From contig DASYNW010000239.1 in assembly GCA_036008325.1 (NCBI GenBank), positions 1 to 5,533 on the forward strand: 5,533 nt of DNA. The letters run 5' to 3'. Shown piece by piece: positions 1-5,533 of this stretch (positions within the stretch are counted from its first letter, which is position 1; each line of letters starts with the position of its first letter). This DNA comes from AP-15 sp036008325. GTDB taxonomy: Bacteria; Pseudomonadota; Alphaproteobacteria; ATCC43930; CGMCC-115725. Position numbers and translations under genes: made by a program. The notes below the pieces were generated by a model. It saw only the letters and a program-made list of their open reading frames with translations. It was not told the DNA's origin and did not search any database.

Positions 1-3
1 ACG

Positions 4-1190
<1,187 letters not shown>

Positions 1191-1194
<4 letters not shown>

Positions 1195-1214
1195 TGCCCC
1201 ATATGGGGCATCAT
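1191..1214. repeat. Perfect 24-bp palindrome over the tuf stop codon
   Basis: The arm ATGATGCCCCAT is followed directly by its exact reverse complement. As RNA it can fold as a 10-bp stem with a 4-nt AUAU loop. The tuf stop TGA (1192-1194) sits in the left arm. No T-run follows, so it is not a standard intrinsic terminator, and read-through into the tRNA is expected. A role as a processing or mRNA-stabilising hairpin is inference. Confidence 0.8.
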
Positions 1215-1233
1215 CCCGGACCTGATCCGGGAT
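1213..1233. repeat. Second hairpin, REP-like short palindrome
   Basis: The arms ATCCCGGA (1213-1220) and TCCGGGAT (1226-1233) are perfectly complementary around the 5-nt loop CCTGA. The left arm overlaps the end of the preceding palindrome by two bases. The string resembles the short dispersed palindromes (TCATCCCGGACTTGATCCGGGAT type) that I recall from intergenic regions of many alphaproteobacteria. This is memory, not a search. No T-tract follows. Confidence 0.65.
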
Positions 1234-1254
1234 CTCGCAAAGCGGGGCTGATTT

Positions 1255-1330
1255 AGGAGTGTAGCTCAACTGGTAGAGCACCGGTCTCCAAAACCGGGGG
1301 TTGGGGGTTCGAGCCCCTCCACTCCTGCCA
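1255..1330 (+). tRNA. trnW: tRNA-Trp (anticodon CCA)
   Basis: A complete 76-nt cloverleaf can be drawn. The acceptor stem AGGAGTG (1255-1261) pairs with CACTCCT (1320-1326), followed by discriminator G1327 and an encoded CCA (1328-1330). The D stem is GCTC/GAGC with loop AACTGGTA. The anticodon stem CCGGT/ACCGG closes loop CTCCAAA, giving anticodon CCA at 1288-1290, which reads UGG. The variable loop is GGGTT. The T stem GGGGG/CCCTC has one G-U pair and loop TTCGAGC. It lies 60 bases after tuf and 80 before secE, so it is probably cut out of the longer transcript. No separate promoter is evident. A tRNA-Trp between tuf and secE is a familiar alphaproteobacterial arrangement. Confidence 0.97.
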
Positions 1331-1410
1331 GCCGGCGGTCGTCCTGGAACGCGGCCGGGCGCGGGGCCATATGGTTGGCGGGGTCGCTGTCGTTCGGGTG
1401 CGCTTAGGTC

Positions 1411-1608
1411 ATGGCAAAAACGAGTCCGTTGAAGTTCGCCGAGGAGGTCCGCCAGGAGGTTTCCCGGGTCACTTGGCCGAGCCGCAAGGAGACGATCGTC
1501 ACCACCGCGATGGTGTTTGTCATGGTGTTCATCGCAGCCGGTTTTTTCTTTTTGGTGGACCAGGTCTTTTCCGCCGGCGTGCGGGTGATATTTGGCCTGG
1601 GAAGCTAG
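1411..1608 (+). CDS. secE: Preprotein translocase subunit SecE
   Basis: SecE is the small clamp subunit of the SecYEG channel in the inner membrane. At 65 residues it is the short one-helix form usual outside the gammaproteobacteria; E. coli SecE has three membrane helices. Residues 10-27 form the conserved amphipathic helix and hinge, EEVRQEVSRVTWPSRKE, with the characteristic Trp-Pro pair at 22-23. One hydrophobic segment spans about residues 29-49 (rich in V, F, M and A) and is followed by a short tail. The ATG at 1411 gives the expected MAKTSPLKF start; the upstream TAGG (1405-1408) is only a weak Shine-Dalgarno. nusG follows 16 bases after the stop, the near-universal secE-nusG pairing. 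Confidence 0.96.
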   Translation: MAKTSPLKFAEEVRQEVSRVTWPSRKETIVTTAMVFVMVFIAAGFFFLVDQVFSAGVRVIFGLGS

Positions 1609-1624
1609 GGTCGAGGCGAGTGCG

Positions 1625-2158
1625 ATGGCCAGCCGCTGGTATGTAATTCACGTCTATTCGGGCTTCGAGAAGAAGGTCGCCGCCTCGATCCGCGAGCAGG
1701 CCGAGCAGAAGGGCGTCGCCGACCGGTTCGAGGAAATCCTGGTGCCGACCGAGGAGGTGGTCGAGGTCAAGCGCGGCGCCAAGGTCAGCTCCGAGCGGAA
1801 GTTCTTCCCCGGCTATGTGCTGATCAAGATGGATCTGAGCGACGAGACCTGGCACCTGGTCAAGAACACCGCCAAGGTCACCGGGTTTCTCGGCGGCCGC
1901 GGCGCCCGCCCGTCGCCGATCAGCGACCACGAGGCGGCGCGCATCATGCATCAGGTGCAGGAGGGGATCGAACGGCCGAAACCCTCGATCACCTTCGAGG
2001 TGGGCGAGCAGGTCCGGGTCTGCGACGGGCCCTTTACCTCGTTCAATGGCCTGGTCGAGGACGTCGACGAGGAGCGGGCGCGGCTCAAGGTCGCGGTGTC
2101 GATCTTTGGCCGGGCAACCCCGGTCGAGCTGGAGTATGCGCAGGTCGAAAAGGTCTGA
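1625..2158 (+). CDS. nusG: Transcription termination/antitermination factor NusG
   Basis: NusG binds elongating RNA polymerase through its N-terminal domain and contacts Rho or ribosomal protein S10 through its C-terminal KOW domain. The protein has 177 residues, the usual length. The NGN domain covers about 1-115, with RWYVIHVYSGFEKKV (4-18), the FFPGYVL motif (60-66) and the TGFLGG segment (86-91). The KOW domain covers about 123-177, with FEVGEQVRV (124-132), DGPF (134-137), FNG (140-142) and SIFGRATPVELE (159-170). The start is the ATG at 1625: the protein begins MASRWYVIHVY as in relatives, and a GAGG (1613-1616) lies 8 bases upstream. An in-frame ATG at 1592 would overlap secE and add 11 unconserved residues. 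Confidence 0.97.
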   Translation: MASRWYVIHVYSGFEKKVAASIREQAEQKGVADRFEEILVPTEEVVEVKRGAKVSSERKFFPGYVLIKMDLSDETWHLVKNTAKVTGFLGGRGARPSPISDHEAARIMHQVQEGIERPKPSITFEVGEQVRVCDGPFTSFNGLVEDVDEERARLKVAVSIFGRATPVELEYAQVEKV

Positions 2159-2189
2159 GCGGCCGCGCCGCCCCTGTTGCCACCCCGGT

Positions 2190-2210
2190 TTCAGAGAGCT
2201 TCAGAGAGCT
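2190..2210 (+). repeat. 10-nt tandem duplication in the rplK leader
   Basis: The unit TCAGAGAGCT occurs twice head to tail (2191-2200 and 2201-2210), and the period of 10 extends one base left to 2190. Each copy carries the purine run AGAGAG. The second run lies about 7 bases before the rplK ATG (2216) and is the best ribosome-binding candidate; the first would be about 17 bases away. The 57-base nusG-rplK spacer is where L1 represses its operon in E. coli, but I could not draw a convincing L1 site here. Confidence 0.75.
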
Positions 2211-2215
2211 AAAGC

Positions 2216-2647
2216 ATGGCGAAGAAAGTTGTCGGCATCATCAAGCTGCAGGTACCGGCCGGCAAGGCGAACCCTTCGCCGCCGATCGGGCCGGCGCTCG
2301 GCCAGCGCGGCCTCAACATCATGGAGTTCTGCAAGGCGTTCAACGCCGCGACCCAGAGCCTCGAGCCCGGCATGCCGATCCCGGTGGTGATCACCGCGTT
2401 TGCCGATCGCTCGTTCACCTTTGTGACCAAGAGCCCGCCCAACACCTATTTCCTGAAAAAGGCGGCCGGGATCGACAAGGGCTCGCAGACGACCGGCAAG
2501 GGCAGCTCGGTCGGGCGGGTGACGATGGCCCAGATCCGCGAGATCGCGGAAAAGAAGATGCCCGACCTCAATGCCAAGGATATCGACGGCGCCTGCCGCA
2601 TGCTGGTCGGCTCGGCCCGCTCGATCGGGCTCGACGTAGTGGAGTGA
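2216..2647 (+). CDS. rplK: 50S ribosomal protein L11
   Basis: L11 binds the 23S rRNA GTPase-associated region at the base of the L10/L12 stalk and influences factor binding and the RelA stringent response. The protein has 143 residues, normal for the family (141-144). The N-terminal domain (1 to about 70) contains IKLQVPAGKANPSPPIGPAL (9-28), the proline-rich part of which lines the thiostrepton site. The rRNA-binding C-terminal domain (about 75-143) contains TGKGSSVGRVT (93-103), MPDLNAKD (115-122) and the closing GSARSIGLDVVE (132-143). The ATG at 2216 gives the standard MAKKVVGIIKLQV start. Its stop overlaps the rplA ribosome binding site, suggesting translational coupling. Confidence 0.98.
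   Translation: MAKKVVGIIKLQVPAGKANPSPPIGPALGQRGLNIMEFCKAFNAATQSLEPGMPIPVVITAFADRSFTFVTKSPPNTYFLKKAAGIDKGSQTTGKGSSVGRVTMAQIREIAEKKMPDLNAKDIDGACRMLVGSARSIGLDVVE
2641..2647 (+). promoter_or_regulatory. rplA ribosome binding site overlapping the rplK stop
   Basis: GGAG (2641-2644) lies 8 bases before the ATG at 2653 and runs into the rplK stop TGA (2645-2647). It fixes the rplA start at 2653 rather than the GTG at 2644. It also means ribosomes finishing rplK stop directly on the rplA initiation region, a layout that favours coupled 1:1 synthesis of L11 and L1. Confidence 0.75.
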
Positions 2648-2652
2648 AGAAC

Positions 2653-3360
2653 ATGGCCAAGATGGGTAAGCGCCTCGAAAAGGCATATGAGGGGATCGAT
2701 CCGGTGGCGGCGCACCCGCTCGACGCCGCGGTCAAGCTGATCAAGTCGCGCGCCACGGCGAAGTTCGACGAGACGATCGAGGTGGCGATGAACCTGAACC
2801 TCGATCCGCGCAAGCAGGACCAGAATTTGCGCGGCACGGTAATGCTGCCGCACGGCACCGGCAAAACCGTGCGGGTGGCGGTGTTCGCCCGCGGCGACCG
2901 CGCCAAGGAGGCCGAAGCCGCCGGCGCCGATGTGGTCGGGGCCGAGGATTTGGCCGAGAAGATCCAGGCCGGCAACATCGATTTCGATCGGGCCATCGCC
3001 ACTCCCGACCTGATGGCGCTGGTCGGGCGGCTCGGCAAGATCCTGGGCCCGCGCGGCCTGATGCCGAACCCGCGGCTCGGCACGGTCACCCAGAATGTCG
3101 GCGAGGCGGTGCGCGCGGCCAAGGGGGGCCAGGTCGAGTTTCGCGCCGAGAAGGCGGGCCTGGTTCATGCCGGGGTCGGCAAAGCGAGCTTTACCCCGGA
3201 CGCGCTTGCGGATAATGTGCGCGCCTTTGTCGGCGCGATCACCCGCAACAAGCCGAGCGGCGTCAAGGGCACCTACATCAAGAAGGTCAGCTTGAGCTCC
3301 ACGATGGGGCCGGGCGTCAGGCTCGAATTGACGGATTTGGCCGAGGACGCAAGGACTTAG
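2653..3360 (+). CDS. rplA: 50S ribosomal protein L1
   Basis: L1 forms the mobile stalk beside the ribosomal E site and helps deacylated tRNA leave. In E. coli it also represses its own operon by binding mRNA ahead of rplK. The protein has 235 residues, within the usual 228-235. The first domain includes KFDETIEVAMNLN (37-49), followed by DPRKQDQNLRGTV (51-63). The second domain carries the family signature LGKILGPRGLMPNPRLGTVT (127-146). The first domain resumes with NKPSGVKGTYIKKVSLSSTM (199-218), containing the conserved Thr-Met pair (217-218) followed by GPGVR (219-223). The ATG at 2653 gives MAKMGKRLEKA, matching relatives. It lies 5 bases after the rplK stop. Confidence 0.98.
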   Translation: MAKMGKRLEKAYEGIDPVAAHPLDAAVKLIKSRATAKFDETIEVAMNLNLDPRKQDQNLRGTVMLPHGTGKTVRVAVFARGDRAKEAEAAGADVVGAEDLAEKIQAGNIDFDRAIATPDLMALVGRLGKILGPRGLMPNPRLGTVTQNVGEAVRAAKGGQVEFRAEKAGLVHAGVGKASFTPDALADNVRAFVGAITRNKPSGVKGTYIKKVSLSSTMGPGVRLELTDLAEDART

Positions 3361-3425
3361 CCGGTGACCGCCGGAGCCTGGGGCGGGTTCGGGCGGATGC
3401 GCGCAGATCGAGGTCGGAGACCGGA
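3361..3425 (+). promoter_or_regulatory. rplJ leader with alternative RNA pairings around the RBS
   Basis: The leader ends in GGAG (3416-3419), 6 bases before the GTG start. CCGGT (3361-3365) can pair with ACCGG (3420-3424), and the next four bases GACC (3366-3369) with GGTC (3412-3415), leaving exactly the GGAG bulged out. Alternatively GGTC (3412-3415) can fold locally on GACC (3419-3422) with a 3-nt GGA loop, which would hide the ribosome binding site. The middle is G-rich, with three runs of at least three G (3380-3383, 3385-3387, 3391-3393). L10(L12) complexes repress translation from this leader in E. coli, so this is the expected place for such a site. That this RNA does so is inference. 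Confidence 0.45.
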
Positions 3426-3947
3426 GTGGATCGAGCACAAAAACAGAAGCTGGTCGAGACCCTGCAGCAGGACCTCGCCGACACCGTCTGCGTCGTGGTG
3501 ACCCACCAGTCGGGCCTGACCGTCGCCGAGGCGACCCAGCTGCGCCGCCAGATGCGCAGCGGCGGCGCCCGCTATCGGGTAACCAAGAACCGCCTGGCGC
3601 GGCGGGCGCTCGACGGCACCCGGTTCGCGCCGCTGTCGGCGCTGTTTACCGGCCCGACCGCCATCGCCTTTTCGCGCGACCCGGTGGCCGCGGCCAAGGT
3701 CACGGTCGAGTTTGCCAACCGCAACACCAAGCTGACCATCGTCGGTGGCGGGCTCGCGGGGCAGCTGATCGATGCCGCCGGGGTCAGGGAGCTGGCGCTG
3801 CTGCCCTCGCTCGACGAGTTGCGCGGCAAGCTCGTGGGGCTTTTGGTCGCCCCGGCGACGCGGGTCGCCAGGGTGCTGCAGGCGCCGGCCGGGCAGCTCG
3901 CGCGGGTGCTCGCCGCGCATGCAGAAAACCAGAGCGGAGCCGGGTAG
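3426..3947 (+). CDS. rplJ: 50S ribosomal protein L10
   Basis: L10 anchors the L12 dimers to the 23S rRNA at the stalk base. The protein has 173 residues, longer than the E. coli protein (165). The N-terminal rRNA-binding domain contains SGLTVAEATQLRRQMR (29-44), the VTKNRLARRAL segment (52-62) and FTGPTAIAFSRDPVAAAK (74-91). The C-terminal helix (about 130-168) holds three similar 11-residue units, which implies three L12 dimers. The start codon is GTG: it gives the family start MDRAQKQKLVETL, has GGAG 6 bases upstream, and the nearest upstream ATG (3397) is out of frame. It lies 65 bases after rplA and 71 before rplL. Confidence 0.97.
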   Translation: MDRAQKQKLVETLQQDLADTVCVVVTHQSGLTVAEATQLRRQMRSGGARYRVTKNRLARRALDGTRFAPLSALFTGPTAIAFSRDPVAAAKVTVEFANRNTKLTIVGGGLAGQLIDAAGVRELALLPSLDELRGKLVGLLVAPATRVARVLQAPAGQLARVLAAHAENQSGAG

Positions 3948-3974
3948 CGGCGCGGCGCTCGCTCGTCCGCTGCC
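3943..3974 (+). promoter_or_regulatory. Hairpin at the rplJ stop, rplJ-rplL spacer
   Basis: GGTAGCGG (3943-3950) pairs with CCGCTGCC (3967-3974) over 8 positions, one of them G-U, around a 16-nt loop. The rplJ stop TAG (3945-3947) lies in the left arm, so a ribosome terminating rplJ would melt it. The following GTCTTTAG is too poor in T for a good terminator. The rest of the spacer (about 3976-4018) is clearly more AT-rich than its surroundings. A role in setting the L10:L12 ratio (excess L12 is needed) is a guess. Confidence 0.4.
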
Positions 3975-4018
3975 GTCTTTAGTCTTGTGTCGTGTTAATC
4001 TTGGATTGGGAGCAAAAG

Positions 4019-4393
4019 ATGCCGGATTTGGCAAGGATAGTCGACGATTTGTCCGCCTTGAGCGTGATCGAGGCGGCGCAGCTGTCGAAGATGCTCGAAG
4101 AGAAATGGGGGGTTTCAGCAGCTGCGCCGGTCGCGGCGGCTGCGTCTGCTGCTGCCGCCCCGGCCGAGGCCGCCGCCGAGCAGACCGAGTTCGACGTTAT
4201 CCTGGCCGCGATCGGCGAGAAGAAGATCAACGTCATCAAGGAAGTGCGTGCGATCACCAGCCTCGGTTTGAAGGAAGCCAAGGATCTGGTCGAAGCCGCC
4301 CCCAAGCCGGTCAAAGAGGGCGTCAACAAGGAAGAGGCGGCGAAGATAAAAAAACAGCTTGAAGATGCGGGTGCGACGGTCGAAATAAAGTAG
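4019..4393 (+). CDS. rplL: 50S ribosomal protein L7/L12
   Basis: L12 is the multi-copy, flexible stalk protein that recruits the translational GTPases. The protein has 124 residues, in the normal range. The N-terminal dimerisation and L10-binding domain (1-31) contains LSALSVIEAAQLSKMLEEKW (11-30). An Ala/Pro-rich hinge covers about 33-54. The C-terminal factor-binding domain (about 56-124) contains EKKINVIKEVRAIT (67-80), LGLKEAKDLVE (82-92) and KPVKEGVNKEEA (96-107), ending GATVEIK. The ATG at 4019 is preceded by GGGAG (4008-4012), 6 bases away. An in-frame GTG at 3992 would place extra, unconserved residues over this ribosome binding site. Confidence 0.98.
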   Translation: MPDLARIVDDLSALSVIEAAQLSKMLEEKWGVSAAAPVAAAASAAAAPAEAAAEQTEFDVILAAIGEKKINVIKEVRAITSLGLKEAKDLVEAAPKPVKEGVNKEEAAKIKKQLEDAGATVEIK

Positions 4394-4443
4394 GCTTGCT
4401 ACGAGCTATCTCCGAGGGCCGGCGCCAGACGATAGGCCGCCGC

Positions 4444-4506
4444 GCCGACGCCCGAGATCTGGAACCGGGGCGCGATCCGTCGCGCACGCCGGGTTTTGGC
4501 GTCGGC
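4444..4506 (+). terminator. Nested hairpin with TTTT tract, candidate rpoB attenuator
   Basis: The outer stem is 9 perfect pairs, GCCGACGCC (4444-4452) with GGCGTCGGC (4498-4506). Inside it, CCGG (4465-4468) pairs with CCGG (4489-4492), and GCGCGA (4470-4475) with TCGCGC (4480-4485) around a UNCG-type TCCG tetraloop. The inner hairpin is followed at once by G and TTTT (4494-4497), like a weak intrinsic terminator. ACGCC (4486-4490) can instead pair with GGCGT (4498-4502), which would break both the CCGG stem and the outer stem. The fold therefore has mutually exclusive states. Partial termination or RNase III cleavage before rpoB would fit. Confidence 0.45.
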
Positions 4507-4518
4507 AGGGTTGAGCAC

Positions 4519-4543
4519 GGGTGCGGGCGGCGGGCCGGGCGGG
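4519..4543 (+). promoter_or_regulatory. G-quadruplex-type motif
   Basis: Five runs of GGG on the + (mRNA-sense) strand begin at 4519, 4525, 4532, 4537 and 4541, separated by loops of 3, 4, 2 and 1 bases. This satisfies the usual G3-N1-7 pattern with one run to spare. In a GC-rich genome such clusters can arise by chance, so function is open. Confidence 0.45.
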
Positions 4544-4598
4544 CGGCTGCGCAATTGGAATAGGGTCGGTCGCCGCCTCGGCGGTCGGATCGCGATCG

Positions 4599-4619
4599 GC
4601 GATGCCGAGCGATGCCGAG
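4599..4619 (+). repeat. 10-nt tandem duplication before rpoB
   Basis: The unit CGATGCCGAG occurs twice in direct succession (4600-4609 and 4610-4619), and the period of 10 extends one base left to 4599. It lies 65 bases before the rpoB start. It is probably a replication-slippage duplication; no function is evident. Confidence 0.7.
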
Positions 4620-4673
4620 GCTCCGGCTGGCTTGGACGAGACGAGATCGGGTCGACCTGCGGCGGCCCACAGC

Positions 4674-4679
4674 GAGGAG
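4674..4679 (+). promoter_or_regulatory. rpoB ribosome binding site
   Basis: GAGGAG ends 4 bases before the ATG at 4684. It is the strongest Shine-Dalgarno in the window, though the spacing is slightly short, and it supports the chosen rpoB start. Confidence 0.7.
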
Positions 4680-4683
4680 CAGC

Positions 4684-5533
4684 ATGGCAGTATCCCTGAG
4701 CGGCAAGAAGCGCATCCGCAAGAGCTTTGGACGCGTCCCCGAGGTTGCGCCGATGCCGAACCTGATCGAGGTCCAGAAAAGCTCCTACGATCACTTTCTG
4801 CAGATGGGCGAAAGTCCCGAACAGCGCGCCAATGTCGGGCTGCAGGAGGTCCTCAGATCGGTGTTTCCGATCCGGGATTTCTCCGAGCGCGCGCAGCTTG
4901 AATTCGTGCGCTATGAGCTCGAGGCGCCGAAATACGACGTCGACGAGTGCCAGCAGCGGGGCATCACCTTTGCCGCCCCGTTGAAGGTCACGCTGCGGCT
5001 CGTCGTCTGGGACGTCGACGAGGACACCGGGTCGCGCTCGATCCGCGACATCAAGGAGCAGGACGTCTACATGGGCGACATGCCGCTCATGACCGACCAC
5101 GGCACCTTCATCATCAACGGCACCGAGCGCGTCATCGTCAGCCAGATGCACCGCTCGCCGGGCGTGTTCTTCGACCACGACAAGGGCAAGACGCACTCCT
5201 CGGGCAAGTATCTGTTCGCGGCGCGCGTGATCCCCTATCGCGGCTCCTGGCTCGATTTCGAATTCGATGCCAAGGACCACCTCTATGTGCGCATCGATCG
5301 CCGTCGCAAGCTGCCGGTGACGACCCTGCTCTACGCGCTCGACGGCGCGGCGACCGAGAAACTGCGCGTGAAGCGCGCGGCCGACGGTAAGTCGCTTCAG
5401 CCGCACGAGGCCGAAGGCATGTCGAAGGAGGAGATCCTCGCCTATTTCTACCGGCCCACGGTGTTCTCGCGCAGCAAGAAGATCTGGAAGGCGGCGTTCG
5501 ATCCGACCCAGTTCCGCGGCTCCAAGCTGATTC
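4684..5533 (+). CDS. rpoB: RNA polymerase beta subunit, N-terminal part (runs off the window)
   Basis: This is the catalytic-core beta subunit of RNA polymerase. The frame is open from the ATG at 4684 to the window end, giving 283 residues of a protein normally about 1,350-1,400 long, so this is an edge truncation. Recognisable stretches are MPNLIEVQKSSYDHFL (24-39), FVRYELEAPKYDVDECQQRG (74-93), DIKEQDVYMGDMPLMT (122-137), GTERVIVSQMHRSPGVFFDH (147-166) and RVIPYRGSWLDFEFDAKDH (181-199), followed by RIDRRRKLP (203-211). These belong to the N-terminal external-1/protrusion and lobe region; the rifampicin-resistance cluster lies beyond the window. Residues about 220-256 are a lineage-variable insertion-like stretch. 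The start is supported by GAGGAG 4 bases upstream and the expected MAVSLSGKKRIRKSFG beginning. rpoC should follow downstream. Confidence 0.98.
   Translation, partial: MAVSLSGKKRIRKSFGRVPEVAPMPNLIEVQKSSYDHFLQMGESPEQRANVGLQEVLRSVFPIRDFSERAQLEFVRYELEAPKYDVDECQQRGITFAAPLKVTLRLVVWDVDEDTGSRSIRDIKEQDVYMGDMPLMTDHGTFIINGTERVIVSQMHRSPGVFFDHDKGKTHSSGKYLFAARVIPYRGSWLDFEFDAKDHLYVRIDRRRKLPVTTLLYALDGAATEKLRVKRAADGKSLQPHEAEGMSKEEILAYFYRPTVFSRSKKIWKAAFDPTQFRGSKLI

Larger units (their letters stand above)
4394..4683 (+). other. 290-base rplL-rpoB spacer, no gene
   Basis: I see no coding region of its own here; the open frames entering it are out-of-frame shadows of rpoB or rplL. It holds, in order, a long nested hairpin (4444-4506), a cluster of G-runs (4519-4543), the palindrome GATCGCGATC (4588-4597), a 10-nt tandem duplication (4599-4619), a GACGA doublet (4635-4644) and the rpoB ribosome binding site. 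In E. coli the equivalent spacer carries an attenuator and an RNase III cut site, which reduce rpoB expression relative to rplL. A similar function here is inference. No confident promoter was found. Confidence 0.8.

Noticed and set aside
1367..1374. CCATATGG in the tRNA-secE spacer, the same core as the tuf-end palindrome
   Set aside because: The shared symmetric core is only 8 bases and the flanks do not match, so chance is the simpler explanation.
1331..1410. Search for a secE promoter or terminator after tRNA-Trp
   Set aside because: No convincing -35/-10 pair or hairpin with a T-tract was found in these 80 bases; continued transcription from upstream is the simpler reading.
1592..1624. 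Upstream in-frame ATG for nusG
   Set aside because: It would overlap secE and add 11 unconserved residues. The ATG at 1625 has a GAGG at suitable spacing and gives the family N-terminus.
2644..2652. GTG start for rplA overlapping the rplK stop by 4 bases
   Set aside because: The GGAG lies on top of this GTG, so it cannot serve it, but it is 8 bases from the ATG at 2653, which gives the standard MAK start.
2446..3438. 330-codon open frame on the minus strand opposite rplK and rplA
   Set aside because: Same cause: it mirrors the codon pattern of two conserved ribosomal protein genes and has no domain or start-site support.
3992..4018. GTG start for rplL
   Set aside because: It would read through the good GGGAG site and add nine residues not found in L12 proteins.
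3772..4362. 196-codon + strand frame bridging rplJ and rplL
   Set aside because: It is out of frame with both conserved genes it overlaps, and its product is Gly/Arg/Cys-rich without family resemblance.
4399..5406. 335-codon open frame on the minus strand opposite rpoB and the rplL-rpoB spacer
   Set aside because: It is antisense to clearly conserved RpoB codons. Long antisense frames are expected in GC-rich genes, and its protein is Arg/Ala/Pro/His-rich low-complexity sequence with no recognisable motif.

Overview
The window carries the translation/transcription cluster tuf – tRNA-Trp – secE – nusG – rplK – rplA – rplJ – rplL – rpoB, all on the + strand. It is GC-rich, with G/C-ending codons dominating. 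The gene order with a tRNA-Trp(CCA) between tuf and secE, and the wording of the proteins (RpoB, L10, L12 and EF-Tu all read like alphaproteobacterial versions), suggest an alphaproteobacterium. The RpoB N-terminal region suggests the Rhodospirillales/Acetobacterales side. That placement is inference from remembered family sequences, not from a search.

Layout. EF-Tu is complete but begins 3 bases into the window, so its leader is missing. Its stop codon lies inside a perfect 24-bp palindrome, directly followed by a second hairpin, and then by a complete 76-nt tRNA-Trp. After an 80-base spacer come secE and nusG, 16 bases apart. A 57-base leader precedes rplK, and rplA follows 5 bases after rplK. 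A 65-base structured leader precedes rplJ, which starts with GTG, and a 71-base spacer containing a hairpin precedes rplL. A 290-base gene-free spacer then leads into rpoB, which runs off the right edge after 283 codons. This last spacer is the part least explained by coding. It holds a long nested hairpin with a TTTT tract (an attenuator or RNase III-site candidate), a G-quadruplex-type G-run cluster and a 10-nt tandem duplication.

How the genes work together. EF-Tu delivers aminoacyl-tRNA. L11 (rplK) helps form the GTPase-associated region at the stalk base. L10 and L12 form the stalk that recruits EF-Tu and EF-G, and L1 forms the opposite stalk at the E site. SecE is a core subunit of the SecYEG translocon. 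NusG links transcribing RNA polymerase (RpoB) to Rho and to the ribosome. Regulation in this cluster is typically by L1 and L10(L12) binding their own mRNA and by attenuation/processing before rpoB, and the spacers contain plausible structures for the last two.

Overall this is an ordinary, conserved core region. I see no mobile element, CRISPR array, defence gene or new multi-gene system. The points worth a second look are RNA structures in the spacers and a three-unit repeat in the C-terminal helix of L10.
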